Of a stretch of DNA of 64,000 nt, positions 9,333-22,535 are shown in pieces. The translations under genes were made by a program, and so were the position numbers. Each line of letters starts with the position of its first letter. Position 1 is the first letter of the stretch. The DNA lies in assembly GCF_902167145.1 (NCBI RefSeq), contig NC_050104.1:5230001-5294000 (forward strand). The letters run 5' to 3'. The DNA is from Zea mays. Its lineage: Eukaryota; Streptophyta; Magnoliopsida; Poales; Poaceae. A model generated the notes under the pieces. The model was not told where the DNA came from. It made no database searches and saw nothing but the letters and a program-made list of their open reading frames with translations.

Positions 9333-10654
9333 AAGGGAGCCAAAGAAACATCAAACTTAATGCCCCTAAGAACAAGCTTTCTAACTTTGTTAAGGGCAAG
9401 GCTCCCATGGTTCAGGAAAGGTAAGGTTACATTTTTATACCCTGAGAACTATCCTGAGCACAAAATTAGAAGAATTCGTGCTAAAAAATCTCATTCTGTT
9501 TCCCACCATACTTTTATGTATAGTAATGAGGCTTCTAGCTCTAGGCATACAACTCATATCAAAATGCCTAAGAAGAAGATTGTTAATGCATCAAATGAGC
9601 ATAGCATTTCATTTAAGACTTTTGATGCATCATTTGTGCTTACTAACAAATCAGGCAAGGTAGTTGCCAAATATGTTAGGGGCAAACACAAGAGTTCAAA
9701 GACTTGTGTTTGGTTATACCCAAGGTGCTTGTTTCTAATGTGAAAGGATCTAAGACCATTTGGGTACCTAAGAACAAAGCCTAAATTTGTTTTGTAGGTT
9801 TATGCATCCGGTGAGACAAGTTGGATAATCGATAGCGAGTGCACAAACCACATGATAGGGGAGAAAAGGATGTTCTCCTCATATAAGAAAAATGATGATC
9901 CCCAAAGAGTAATCACATTCGGGGATGGAAATCAAGGTTTGGTCAAAGGTTTGGGTAAAATTGCTATATCTCCTGACCGTTCCATTTCTAACGTCTTTCT
10001 TGTAGATTCTTTAGATTACAACTTGCTTTCTATTTCTCATTTATGTAAAATGGGCTACAACTATCTATTTATTGATGATGGTGCTACCGTCTTTAGAAGA
10101 AGTGATGATTCAATAGCTTTTAAGGGAGTGTTAGATGGTCAGCTATATTTAGTTGATTTCAATGATAACAATGCTGAACTAAACACTTGCTTAATTGCTA
10201 AGACTAATATGGGCTAGCTCTCGCATCGTCGACTTGCTCATGTTAGGATGAAGAATCTTCACAAACTTCTAAAAGGGGAGCACATTTTATGACTAACAAA
10301 TGTTGATTTTGAGAAAGACAAGATTTATAGCGCATGTCAAGCAGGAAAGCATATTAGAGTTCATCATCCACACAAGAACATCATGACGATCGAGAGGCTG
10401 CTTGAGCTACTCCACATGGATCTATTCGACCCGATCGCTTACATAAGCATCGACAGGAGTACATATTGTCTTGTTATTGTGGATGATTATTCTCGCTTCA
10501 CTTGGGCGTTCTTTTTGCAGGAAAAATCTCAAACCCAAGAGACCTTAAAGAGATTCTTAAGACATGCTCAAAATGAGTTCAAAATGAGAATCAAGAAGAT
10601 TAGAAGCAACAATGGAACAAAGTTCAAGAACTCTCAAATTGTAGGCTTTCTTGA
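9333..10654 (+). pseudogene. copia gag C-terminus, protease and N-terminal integrase, broken
   Basis: 9333-9743 continues the Lys-rich linker. The protease follows in 9800-10217: SWIIDSECTNHM shows the active-site DSG reading DSE, then VFLVDSLDYNLLSISHLC is the usual protease/GAG-pre-integrase region. TAG 10215-10217 interrupts just before HRRLAHV (integrase zinc-binding His). 10383-10654 holds the integrase core start (HMDLFDP, first catalytic Asp; YCLVIVDDYSRFTWAFFL; IRSNNGTKF, where Ser-Asp-Asn-Gly is expected, so the second Asp reads Asn). The gypsy nest at 10660 then splits the gene, which resumes at 47039. Confidence 0.8.
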
Positions 10655-10659
10655 GGACG

Positions 10660-12685
10660 TGTAAAGCCCAAAATTGGTAGAAAAAAAATAAAGAAAAAAA
10701 TATTTATGACAGTATTCCAAGATTTAAACAGAAGTTAATCAGAGATTAAAATACCCTCATATAACTTAAACCAACCTTTGTTGAATAATATGATTAGAAA
10801 TGTCCTCCAAAAGAACTAAGTTAAATATATATATATATAATTTAATAAACATTATACACTAGAAAGTCATGTCTCTTAAATAAATAGGAACATAATTTTA
10901 AATTAACCTACAAGAGTAATAAAGATTTTATTATATGTATTGTGTAATTGAGCATTTCACGCTTGAATCATCTGCCCCAATAATTGAATAAAATAAATAA
11001 TATAAATAAAGTTGCATCTCATACTGGTATCCTTTTGATTGTTCAGTTTAGAATTTAAACTTTATTTGAAGACCATTTGAAATTGGAGGTTTAAATGAAA
11101 TAAAAAGAAATAAGAAAAGAAAAATAAAAGGGGCTCTATCCTGGCTCATGGGCCAAATCCCTCGCTCCTGGCCCAACATCACTCCCGCGCAGCCCAGCCT
11201 CCACGCCCACTGAGCCACCGGGCCCACGCGACAGCGGCTCAAGTCCTAATCCCGCGTGCGGCGCGCCTGGGTGGCTGTGGGGTCACTGGTGGCTGGGGCC
11301 CGCATGTTGGATTCATCTGCTTCTCCCCAACAAACTCCGCCAATGTCCGCGCGCGCATCGCCTCGCCTGGAATATCTCCCCCGTAGCTTCCGCGTTGGGC
11401 ATGTTGGGTTGTTGCTGCCGCTCGCCGCAAGCTTCGGAATTCCGTTGGGGATTGCTCTGCTCGCCCCTATAAAGCTCAGCCGATGCCCCATCCCCTAGAA
11501 CCGAGCACAAGCAGAAACACACACAGAGAGAGAGAGAACCGAGCGCCGCGCGTGTAACCCGCCTGGTTGGCCGTTCGGTGCGCGCGAGGTAAACCGGGGT
11601 GTCGCGTGAACTACCTGGTGATTTCCGTGGCGTGGCCGGAAGAATTTGATAGGTGCTGCATCCTGAATTCCTCGTCGGAGTGGGCTGCTCGCGGTGGGAT
11701 CACCATTCACCGTGACCGGCTCCCTCTCCCTTCATTGCACGCGGTACGAAACCTCCCCAAATTTTCGCTTTGCCGTTCTCATCGTGTAGCACGCGTCGGG
11801 GCCATGGGGGGGTGGTCTGGAGCACCGGATCCGGAACTCCGGTGATGGCCTCCGCCATGATTGCACGGGGTGCCGCCTTGCTCCGCCGTTGGGTAGGGGA
11901 TAGAGGCCCTGGCCGTTGATCCATGCGCGTGCGGCTGGGATTAGTTGGCATATACTCATTCGATGCATCAAATCCTTGACGTCAACCAGCGATCGGACGG
12001 TTTTGGAGTCACGTGATGCTCTGACCGTGGATCTCAGATCCAAGGGCTGATAGTGCATACCGGTTCAAGGAAAGTAGCATCTAATCTGGGCGGTTGGAGC
12101 GCGATCGGTCGGCCAGTAGTATTCCATACCCCTTCGGCTGTTATGTTTTGCACATGAGCCCCTGTCCTTTGAGGTATTCAACCCGCCATCCACCGCGGGG
12201 TAGATCTGTGTCTTGGGACTTTTCGCGCATTAACCCCTGGACTTTCCTATAATTGAGGCCCAGTCTAGAGAATTATAAAATCTAGAAAAAGGAATTAGAA
12301 AATGATTTTTATGCAAAAATAAATGCTAGAATTTGTTTAATTCATAGAAAATGCATATTTAGTCCAAATTAATTCATTCCAATTCCTATAATCTTATAAA
12401 ATCATTGTTTATCATTTTGTGTCACTGTTTTGACATGAAAGCCATATTAAAATTAATATGATAATTAATCTTGTACAAAACACCTAGAATATCTGGAAAT
12501 TCATAACTTCCCCATTTTAATTCCGAATTGACTCATCCCAGTTGCGTTGGTCTCGTATAAATATCTACTATGCAATAATAACATTTATTTTTCCATGTCA
12601 CATTCTTTTATAATTAGATCTTTATGTAACTTATGTTGATTAGTATCGTTAAACCACTTATCATTATAATCTACTAGAAAATAAT
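10660..12685 (+). repeat. 5' LTR of the non-autonomous element, left part
   Basis: It matches 43453-45479 of the 3' LTR with about 29 visible differences. The first 450 bp are AT-rich. From about 11130 a GC-rich segment carries a likely TATA box (TATAAAG, 11468-11474) followed by AGCACAAGCAGAAACACAC and a GA run. From about 12240 it is AT-rich again. It is interrupted after ATAAT (12681-12685) by Cinful copy A. Confidence 0.85.
11468..11474 (+). promoter_or_regulatory. Candidate TATA box in the non-autonomous LTR (second copy 44259-44265)
   Basis: TATAAAG sits in a GC-rich setting, followed about 30-60 bases later by an A/C/GA-rich stretch that could be a leader. It is conserved in both LTRs, but in LTRs differing by about 1% conservation alone is weak evidence. 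Confidence 0.4.
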
Positions 12686-14305
12686 TGTCGGCGTTCCGAG
12701 ACCGGGGGGTCCCTTGGGCCGACGAGTGAGTGTCGCCGCGTGCCCCAGCCCAGATGGGTCGAGCGCGAGGGCGAGCGCGAAGGGGGGAGAAGCGAGGCGG
12801 CCGGAGACCGGCGTGAGAGAGGTGGGAATCCCGTGGCCTTCGTGTTCGTCCCGCGCCCAGGTCGGGTGCGCTTGCAGTAGGGGGTTACAAGCGTCCACGC
12901 GGGAGAGGGAAGCGAGCGGCCCCAAGAGAGCGCCTGTCTCGTCCTCGTCCCCGCGCGGCCAACCCTCTCTAAGAGGGCCCTGGTCCTTCCTTTTATAGGC
13001 GTAAGGAGAGGATCCAGGCGTACAATGGGGGTGTAGCAGAGTGCTACGTGTCTAGCGGGGGAGAGCTAGCGCCCTAAGTACATGCCGTCGTGGCAGCCAG
13101 AGAGATTTTGGCACCCAGCTGGTGTGATGTCGTGGCCGTCGGAGGAGCGATGGAGCCTGGTGGAGGGACAGGTGTCGGAGCGGTTGGGTCCTTGCTGACG
13201 TCCTCTTGCTTCCGTAAGGGGGCTGAGAGCCGCCGTCGTCACAGAGCATGCGAGACGCCATCATTGCCTATCTGGCGGAGCTAGCCAGATGGGACGCCGG
13301 TCTTGTTTCCTGCGGCCCGAGTCAGCTCGGGGTAGGGCGATGATGGCGCCTCCCGTTGACGTGGCCGGTCTGCGCCCTAGGTTGGGCGAGGTGGAAGCTC
13401 CTCCGAAGCCGAGGTCGAGTCTGTCTTCCGTGGCCGAGGCCGAGTCCGAGCCCTGGGTCGGGCGGAGCGGAGTTCGCCGTCTTCCGTGGCCGAGGCCGAG
13501 TCCGAGCCCTGGGTCGGGCGGAGCGGAGTTCGCCGTCTTCCGGGACTTAGCCCGAGTCCGAGCCCTGGGTCGGGCGGAGTTGAGTTCGCCGTCTTCCGGG
13601 GCTGAGCCCGAGTCCGAGCCCTGGGTCGGGCGGAGCGGAGTTTGCCGTCTTCCGGGACTTAGCCCGAGTCCGAGCCCTGGGTCGGGCGGAGCGGAGTTCG
13701 CCGTCTTCCGGGACTTATACCGAGTCCGAGCCCTGGGTCGGGCGGAGCGGAGTTCGCCGTCTTCCGGGACTTAGCCCGAGTCCGAGCCCTGGGTCGGGCG
13801 GAGCGGAGTTTCCTGTGGTGCCTTCTGCAGGACCTGACTGCATGTCAGTCTCACTCTGTCAAGTGGCACTGCAGTTGGCGCGGCGCAGGCGGCGCTGTCC
13901 TTCTGTCAGGCCGGTCAGTGGAGCGGCAAAGTGACGGCGGTCACTTCGGCTCTGCCGGGGGGCGCATGTCAGGATAAGGGTGTCAGGCCACCTTTGCATT
14001 AAATGCTCCTGCGATTTGGTCTGTCGGTGCGGCGATTTAGTCAGGGTCGCTTCTTAGCGAAGGCAGGGCCTTAGGCAAGCTGGAAATATGTTCGCCGTCG
14101 GAGGGGGGCCTTGGGCGAGACGGAAATCCTCCGGGGTCGGCTGCCCTTGTCCGAGGCTAGGCTCGGGCGAGGCGTGATCGAGTCGCTCGAGCGGACTGAT
14201 CCCTGACTTAATCGCACCCATCAGGCCTTAGCAGCTTTATGCTGATGGGGGTTACCAGCTGAGAATTAGGAGCCTTGAGGGTACCCCTAATTATGGTCCC
14301 CGACA
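12686..14305 (-). repeat. 3' LTR of Cinful copy A
   Basis: 1620 bp; read on the minus strand it runs TGTCGGGGACC to CGCCGACA. The minus-strand TATA box TATAAAAG is at 12990-12997. It contains seven 56-bp tandem units (13449-13840), one more than its partner LTR, which explains almost all of the 57-bp length difference. Confidence 0.9.
13393..13820. repeat. 56-bp tandem repeat array in copy A 3' LTR
   Basis: AGCCCTGGGTCGGGCGGAG recurs at 13449, 13505, 13561, 13617, 13673, 13729 and 13785, exactly 56 bp apart. The other LTR of copy A has six (39747, 39803, 39859, 39915, 39971, 40027). The equivalent unit in copy B is 57 bp. Confidence 0.9.
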
Positions 14306-17300
14306 GTAGCCCCCGAGCCTCGAAGGGAGTGTTAGCACTCGCTTGGAGGCTTTCGTCGCACTTTTTTGCAAGGGGACCAGCCTTTCTCGGTTGCATTTTG
14401 TTCCGGTGGGTGCGCGCGAGCGCACCCGCCGGGTGTAGCCCCCGAGGCCTCGGAGGAGTGGTTTCACTCCTTCGAGGTCTTAATGCCTCGCGTAATGCTT
14501 CGGCTGGTCTGGTCGTTCCCTCATGCGAGCTGGCCATAGCCCGGGTGTACGGTCGGGTCCCAAGTTCTCGGGCTGGTATGTTGACGCTGTCAACGGTTCG
14601 GCCGGAGCCGGGTTTGCGAGAGCAGCCCCCGAGCCTTTGCACAGGGCGAGAGGGTGATCAGGGACATACTCGACTTTTTTACATACGCCCCTGCGTCGCC
14701 TTTCCGCAAGGAGGAGGGGGGGGGGGGAAGCGCCATGTTGCCCTCGATGGGCGCCGAACATGGTGTCTCCAGTGAGCTGCGAGCGGGTAATCCGAGTGGA
14801 CGTCCGTGCCCCGTTCGTTAGGGGTCGGCTAGGGGCCCAGAGGCACACCCAAAAGTACCTGCGGGTGACCTGCCGGACCCGGTCCCCTGGCGACGGGGTC
14901 CGAGGGCTCGATGCCTCCCTCCGATGGGATTCCGTTACAAGATCGCTCCCACTGGTCTCGGAAATGTCCTAGGGTACCTCGGGAGCGCAGCCCGAGCCTC
15001 GGTTATGTATCGAACGTACCCCTGGTCATCCCTCGCTCGGCGTCTGAGGCGGCTGTGAACCCTTCGGGGGCCAGCCTTCGAACCCCTGATCAGTAATGGG
15101 CGTGGAGCCCGAGTAGCCTGAGGCGACCGTGGAACCCTTTGGGGGGCCGGCCTTCGAACCTCTGACCAGTAGTGGGTGTAGAGCCCATGCGATCTGAGGC
15201 GGCTGTCGAACCCCTCGGGGGGCCAGCCTTCGAACCTCTGATCAGTAGGGAGGCTCGGAGCCTGGTTCCTTCACGGGGAAGGATCCTTTTCGGGGTATCC
15301 CCCTTTCCCGGTCCCTATTGCAAGAGAGAGAGAGAGAGAAAGAGAAAAAAGGAAAAGGATGCGAAATCGAACGACGCGGCGTACCTTTTTTTTGGCGCGG
15401 TTATTACGGCGAAGGCGAAGCGTCGCCCGCTTCTCCTGCCAGAGGCGTCGCCTGTCCCGCCGCGGAGTTAATGCGACGGGGCGAGTGGTTGGTGGGGCGG
15501 CCGTTGCGCGTGCGCGAGCCGTTCGAGGAACGGATCACGAGCGCGTTGTCTTCACGCCGTGAGAGGGGGTTCTCTCGCTGCCCCCGGATGGGACGTGAGC
15601 TTGGCTGACGACGTGACTGCTGCTCCCGCTCGCCTGCCACCGTCATTACTGCCGGCCCATTTTTGACCGCATTGACCGCTGCGCCAGGCTGGCGCTGCTG
15701 GGTCGTGCGCTGGGTCGCCTCGAGTCGCGGTATTGGTTCCGCAATCGAGGAGGCGTGGTGGTGGTGCAAGTGGCGGTGCAGTTTCTTGCATGAAGCATCC
15801 GACGCGCCGGTTGCGTGACGCGCGGGCCTGGGCCTCCATGCTGGGCGTGTCGGGAGTCGGAGAAGCGTGCCCACGTAGCGCAGTTGCATGCCGCCCGCAT
15901 GGCTGCCCGCCCCTTTCGCCCGTTGGTCTGGGCAAAAGCGGAGGGTCACTTGTAACCGCTGGGCAGTCGTGTGGACCACGCGCGGCGGTTTGGCTTCTTC
16001 TGCTCTGAGCCGGCTTGTATGACATGTGGGACCCAGCCCCCGCGCCGCAGGGGAGGGCCTTGGAGCGTGTTGGAGAAGACTCAGCCCGTGACGGCTGAGG
16101 ACGCGAGTAGGGATAGTCGCCTTTAAAAGGAGGGTGACCCCCTTGGAAGGCGACCATGTCTTCGTGCTCCCTTATGCATCGTGTCTTTCCACCTTCCAAG
16201 CCCCCGGATGGGGGATACCCGCCGTCTTTTCGCCTCATTGTTGGAGGAACGCAACTCCGTGGGAGTTGGTACCTTTCAGCCATCGTTCGGCTTCAAGGAT
16301 TTTCATCACACAGCCCGGTTGCACCCCTCCGCTGGTGGTCACCCAAGACGGTGACCTCCAGCTCCTGGATGGGGAGAGGCAAGCCGGGCTGTGATCTCGA
16401 TCCCGCCCTCAGCGTCGAGGGTGTTCGTCATCCTCGCTGGGGCGGGGAGCGAGGCGAGCCGGGGCTCTACCTCCTGCGCGGGTCGGCGGGCCACCTCTTC
16501 TTCCAGCTTCTGGTGGTGGCAATCGCCCTCCAGCCCTGCGGCGGAGATGTCCTCCAGCCATGCTGGGGAAGGCGAACTGTTGCTACCCAGCTAGGATGCA
16601 ACATTCCGCCCTCTTCCTCGCATTCGCGGCGGGGACGGCAGCGAGGATCTGCCGGTGCGCTTGGGAGCGGCTCGCTCTTTGGCTTTAATAGCTGGTTCGC
16701 GTCCCTTAAGCGGGAACGCGAACGAGCACCCTCCAGCGGCCGCGTCCACCCGGGACCATGGCTGCTGCTGTAGAGGTCACTGGTGGGCCTCCCGATGTTC
16801 GTCGCCCCGCAGGCTCGAGGTTGCTCTTACCCGCGGGGACGGAACCAGAGTTCCGTTTGTAATGGCACTTTGAATGCCAGTGTTTTTGTTCATTGTGGCT
16901 GTCGAGGCCTGAACATGTACGTAATTTTGGCACGGAGCCGTGTTTTTTCCTTATTTTTGAGCACTAAGACTTGCCTGTTGGTCGTCTGAACCGCTTCACC
17001 AAGCGTGAGTCGCCCCGTGTTAAGGTGACGAGTGAGGTATCCGTATCCCGGAGGCGTAGGAGTCCCTCGGCTCGGTCGGCCTTGTTGTCTGAGGCTTCTC
17101 TAGCTTAGTTAAAGGGACCCCTTGGCCGCTCTTCAACGAGCCGAGGCCAGGGGTAGCGATATCAGCATGAACAGGGGCAGAGTTGGCTCAAAAATGAAAC
17201 CTGGTTGGCCAGAGCCTAGCCGGGTTGTCCGCCAGCGGGACCGACGCCGGAGTTGACTAGCCGAGGCCTCGGGTCGGGCCGGCGCCCTTGGAAGATGGTT

Positions 17301-18185
17301 GGCCGAGGCCCCAGAGTGACCGACCGAGCCGCCTGCTCGGGCCGGATTCCCGGAGAAGACCCAGGCAGCAATTGCCCGGGCGTGGCGATGATGTCGTCCT
17401 TTAGAGCGGAGATCCTTGGACCGCGTCGCCGTCCGAGGCTAGGTCGGACTTCGCCGAAGGTGTCGTCGATGCCGAGGGTGCTGCTGCCCCCTTCCAGTGT
17501 CAAGACCCGAGCCTGCAGGATCAGATTGTCTTGTAGCGTGTGCCTTCTGCGGCCGCTGAGGCCAGAACACACACCCTCGCTGCGTTGTAAAGCTGCGTCT
17601 CTTTTCCTCTTGTTTCAAGTATCTGGACTTTTTTGTTGGCAACAGAGATGTTTGTGCGAGCGAGAGTTGCTTCTCACGGAAGGTGATGAGTGAGGTATCC
17701 GTATCCCGGAGGCGTGGGAGTCCCTCGGCTCGGTCGGCCTTACCGCTTACGCGCACTTTCACCCGTCCATGAGGCTCTGTCACTGACTCAGTCGAGAAGG
17801 CTCGAAGGATCGCTTCGGCAGAAGAGCTTCCGAACGTGAAGACTTGTTCGGTCCGCGGGATCACTTATCCGAACGCGAGTTACTTATCGCAGAAGGTGAT
17901 GAGTGAGGTATCCGTATCCCGGAGGCGTAGGAGTCCCTCGGCTCGGTCAGCCTTGGCTGCTTACGTGTACTCCGTCGTTTTCAGGATCCACTTTTCGAAG
18001 TAGTCAAAAAGCACGAAAGATATTCTGGCAGAAGAGATCTTTTTTCGAGGAAAATTTCGACGCAGAGGGGGTTGCCCCCCTTTTAGCCCCCGAGGGAGGG
18101 TCGGGCTTTGCCGAGGCGAGGCCGACCCTTCCTTGATGACTAAACTTTGCGTGGGTGCGAGGTATATGAACGACTTGAAAATATT
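14306..18185 (-). other. Untranslated region between pol and 3' LTR of copy A
   Basis: 3.9 kb without a credible gene. It holds the PPT next to the LTR (minus-strand GGCTCGGGGGCTAC, 14306-14319), a GC-rich hairpin at 14403-14432, and a 76-bp repeat (unit starts 15074, 15150, 15226). There is also a GA microsatellite (15322-15345) and three copies of a roughly 55-bp motif with GAGTGAGGTATCCGTATCCC (near 17028, 17688, 17900). Open frames here are not conserved in copy B. Tat/Ogre elements commonly carry tandem repeats in this region. Confidence 0.7.
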
Positions 18186-21042
18186 TTAAGGGTAGAAGCG
18201 ACGTAGCTGTTGGATGTTCCAAGCGTTGCCGTAGACCTCGCCTTGGCTGTTGGCCAGCTTGTACGTTCCGGGCTTCAGAACCTTGGCGATGACGAACGAT
18301 CCCTCCCAGGGGGGCGTGAGCTTGTGCCTCCCTCGGGGGTCTTGTCGCAGCCGAAGCACCAGGTCGCCTACCTGGAGGTCTCGGGACCGGACCCCTCGGG
18401 CGTGGTAGCGTCGCAGGGACTGCTGGTACCGCGCCGAGTGTAGTAAGGCCTTGTCCCGAGCCTCTTCCAGCTGGTCCAGCGAGTCTTCTCGGCTGGCTTG
18501 GTTGCTTTGATCGCTGTAGGCCCTCGTCCTCGGGGAGCCGTATTCCAGGTCTGTGGGCAAGACGGCCTCGGCCCCATAGACTAGGAAGAACGGCGTGAAA
18601 CCCGTGGCTCGGCTCGGCGTGGTCCTCAGGCTCCAGACCACCGAGGGGAGTTCCTTCATCCATCGCTTGCCGAACTTGTTGAGGTCGCTGTAAATCCGAG
18701 GCTTGAGCCCTTGTAGAATCATGCCGTTGGCACGCTCTACTTGCCCATTTGACATGGGATGAGCCACGGTGGCCTAGTCCACCCGGATGTGGTGATCCTC
18801 GCAGAAGTCCAAGAACTTTCTGCCGGTGAACTGGGTGCCGTTGTCGGTGATGATGGAGTTCGGGACCCCGAAGCAATGGATGATGTTGGTGAAGAACGCC
18901 ACCGCCTGCTCGGACCTGATGTTGTTCAGAGGTCGGACCTCGATCCACTTGGAGAATTTGTCGATGGCGACCAGTAGGTGCGTGTAGCCCCCGGGCGCCT
19001 TCTGCAAGGGGCCGACGAGGTCCAGACCCCATACAGCAAAGGGCCAGGTGATGGGTATCGTCAGCAGAGCCTGAGCGGGCAGGTGGGTCCGCTTCACATA
19101 GAATTGACACCCTTCGCAGGTGCGGACGATTCTAGTGGCGTCGGCCACCGCCGTCGGCCAGTAGAATCCTTGTCGGAAAGCATTCCCGACAAGGGCTCGA
19201 GGTGCTGCGTGATGGCCGCAAGCCCCCGAGTGTATCTCCCGCAGGAGTTCCTGACCTTCGGTGACGGAGATGCATCGCTGGAGGATGCCTGAGGGGCTGC
19301 GGTGGTAGAGCTCCTTCTCATCGCCCAGCAAGACGAATGACTTGGCGCGCCGTGCCACCCGCCGAGCCTCGGCTCGGTCGAGGGGTAGCTCTCCTTGTTG
19401 GAGATACTGCAGGTACGGGGTCTGCCAGTTTCGATCAGGCGTGGCCCCGCTTTGCTCCTCCTCGATGCGTAGTGCCTCCCCCTCGGAGGCCGAGGGTACC
19501 TCGGGCTGAACTGAAGGCACCTCGGGCCGAGCTGAGGGTGCCTCGGGCTGTGCCGAGGGTACCTCGGGCTGGACCGAGGGTACCTCGGACTCGGGCAGGT
19601 CGTCGATCTTGACAGAGGGTTGATGCAGATCCTGGGAGAAGACGTCCGGGGGAACCGTTGTTCGCCCCGAGACTATTTTAGCCAGCTCGTCCGCAGTCTC
19701 GTTGTAGCGCCGAGCGATGTGGTTAAGCTCGGGCCCATAGAACTTGTCTTCCAGGCGCCGAACCTCATCGCAGTAGGCCTCCATCTTCGGGTCGCGGCAG
19801 TGGGAGTTCTTCATGACTTGGTCGATGACGAGCTACGAGTCACCGCGGGCGTCGAGGCGCCGGACCCCTAGCTCGATCGCGATCCGCAACCCGTTGACCA
19901 GAGCCTCATACTCAGCCACATTGTTGTCGCCGGGAAATGGAGGCGTAGCACATAGCGTAGGTGTTTCCCGAGGGGCGAGATGAAGAGTAGGCCTGCGTCG
20001 GCTCCCGTCTTCATCAGCGACCCGTCGAAAAACATGGTCCAGAGCTCCAGTTGGATCGGAGCCGTCGGTAGCTGGGTATCGACCCATTCGGCTACGAAGT
20101 CCGCTAAGACCTGGGACTTGATGGCCTTCCGAGGGGCGAACGAGATTGTCTCGCCCATGATTTCCACCGCCCACTTTGCAATCCTACCCGAGGCCTCTCG
20201 GCACTGGATGATCTCCCCCAGGGGGAAGGATGACACCACAGTTACCGGATGAGACTCGAAGTAGTGACGCAACTTTCGCCGCGTCAGGATCACCGCATAC
20301 AGCAGCTTCTGAACTTGTGGGTAGCGGATCTTGGTTTCGGACAGTACCTCGCTGATGAAGTAAACTGGCCTCCGAACGGGCAATGCATGCCCCTCTTCTT
20401 GCCTCTCGACCACAATCGCGGCGCTGACCACCAGAGTGGTCGCGGCGACGTAGACCAAGAGGGCTTCTCCGGCAGCTGGAGGCACCAAGATAGGCGCTTT
20501 TGTGAGGAGCGCCTTCAAGTTCCCGAGAGCTTCCTCGGCCTCAGGGGTCCAAGTGAAGCGCTCGGCCTTCCTTAAGAGGCGGTACAGGGGCAGACCTCTT
20601 TCGCCGAGGCGTGAGATGAAGCGGCTCAGAGCCGCGAGGCATCCCATGACCCTCTGTACACCTTTCAAGTCCTTGATGGGCCCCATGCTGGTGATGGCTG
20701 CAATCTTCTCTGGGTTGGCTTCGATGCCCCGCTCGGAGACAATGAACCCCAAGAGCATGCCTCGGGGCACCCTGAAGACACACTTCTCGGGATTGAGCTT
20801 GACGCCTTTCGCCTTGAGACACCGGAATGTCACTTCAAGGTCGGAAAGGAGGTCGGAAGCTTTCCTCGTCTTGACTACGAGGTCATCGACGTAGGCCTCG
20901 ACCGTGCGGCCAATGTGTTCGCCGAACACATGGTTCATGCACCGCTGGTACGTCGCGCCCGCATTCCTCAAGCCAAACGGCATGGTGACATAGCAGTACA
21001 TGCCGAAGGGCGTGATGAAAGAGGTCGCGAGCTGATCGGACT
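18186..21042 (-). pseudogene. pol of copy A: RT 3' half, RNase H, second RNase H, integrase
   Basis: Reading leftwards from 21042: RT with YVDD (20882-20893), a degenerate gypsy RNase H, then an archaeal-type RNase H starting WTMFFDGS with NETADELAKIVSG near its end. A linker of five EVPSxQP-like heptads follows, then integrase with HSGACGHH and CEGC (zinc site), GLDLVGPL, ITDNGTQF and NGQVERAN (catalytic D, D, E). The C-terminus ends RRFYP. Defects: a 1-nt deletion near 19925 in the second RNase H, TAG 19833-19835 (CAG in copy B) and TAG 18774-18776 (TGG in copy B). The N-terminal RT lies at 35243-35675 beyond copy B. Confidence 0.85.
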
Positions 21043-21529
21043 TGTCGGGGACCATAATTAGGGGTACCCTCAAGACGCCTAATTCTCAGCTGGTAACCCC
21101 CATCAGCATAAAGCTGCAAAGGCCTGATGGGTACGATTAAGTCAGGGATCAGTCCACACGAGTGACTCGATCATGCTTCACCCAAGCCTAGCCTCGGCCA
21201 AGGGCAGCCGACCTCGAGAGACTTCCGTCTCGCCCGAGGCCCCCTTTTTATGGCGGACACATCACCGGCTCGCCCGAGGCCTTGGCTTCGCCCAGAAGCA
21301 ACCTTGACTAAATCGCCACACCGACTGACCAAATTGCAGGGGCATTTAACGCAAAGGTGGCCTGACACCTTTATCCTGACACGCGCCCCCGGCAGAGCCG
21401 AAGTGACCGCCGTCACTCCACCGCTCCACTAACCAGTCTGGCAGAGGGACAGCGCCGCCTGCGCCACTCCGACTGCAGCACCACTCGACAGAGTGAGTCT
21501 GACCGGCAGTCAGGTCTTGACAAAGGCGC

Positions 21530-22070
21530 CACGGCGAACTCCGCTCCGCCCGACCCCAGGGCTCGGACTCGGGCTAAGACCCGGAAGACGACGAACTCCG
21601 CTCCGCCCGACCCCAGGGCTCGGACTCGGGCTAAGACCCGGAAGACGGCGAACTCCGCTCCGCCCGACCCAGGGCTCGGACTCGGGCTAAGACCCGGAAG
21701 ACGGCGAACTCCGCTCCGCCCGACCCCAGGGCTCGGACTCGGGCTAAGACCCGGAAGACGGCGAACTCCGCTCCGCCCGACCCCAGGGCTCGGACTCGGG
21801 CTAAGACCCGGAAGACGGCGAACTCCGCTCCGCCCGACCCCAGGGCTCGGACTCGGGCTAAGACCCGGAAGACGGCAAACTCCGCTCCACCCGACCCCAG
21901 GGCTCGGACTCGGGCTAAGACCCGGAAGACGGCGAACTACCGCTCCGCCCGACCCCAGGGCTCGGACTTGGGCTGAGACCCGGAAGACGACGAAACTCCG
22001 CCTCGCCCGACCCCAGGGCTCGGACTTCGCCCTGGCCTCGGACGAACGACTTCCGCCTCGCCCGACCCCA
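21530..22070. repeat. 57-bp tandem repeat array in copy B 5' LTR
   Basis: AGGGCTCGGACTCGGGCTA recurs every 56-58 bp (21558, 21615, 21671, 21728, 21785, 21842, 21899, 21957, 22015). The 3' LTR has nine units too (33956 to 34414), but variant units are in different places. Confidence 0.9.
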
Positions 22071-22527
22071 TGGCTCGGGCTCGGCCACGGCAACAGAAGA
22101 CGGACTCGACCTCGGCTTCGGAGGAACCCCCACGTCGCCCTGCCTAGGGCACAAACCGCCACGTCAACAGGAAGCGCCATCATCATCCTACCCCGAATCG
22201 ACTCGGGTCACGGAGAACAAGACCGGCGTCCCATCCGGCCAGCTCCGCCAGAGGGGCAATGATGGCGCTCCACAAGCTCTATGACGACGGCGGCCCCCAG
22301 CTCTCTTACGGAAGCAGAACGACGTCAGCAGGGACTTGACCGCTCCAACAGCTGTCCCTCCGCCAGGCTCCGCCGCACCTCCGACAGCCACGACATCACA
22401 CCAGCAGGGTGCCCAGATCTCTCCGGCTGCCACATTGGCATGTACCTAGGGCGCTAGCTCTCCCTCCGCTAGACACGTAGCGCTCTGCTACACCCCCCAT
22501 TGTACACCTGGATCCTCTCCTTACGAC

Positions 22528-22535
22528 TATAAAAG
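22528..22535 (+). promoter_or_regulatory. TATA box of copy B 5' LTR
   Basis: TATAAAAG within ACGACTATAAAAGGAAGG. It is present in all four Cinful LTRs of the window (12990-12997 and 39288-39295 on the minus strand; 34927-34934 plus). Confidence 0.7.
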
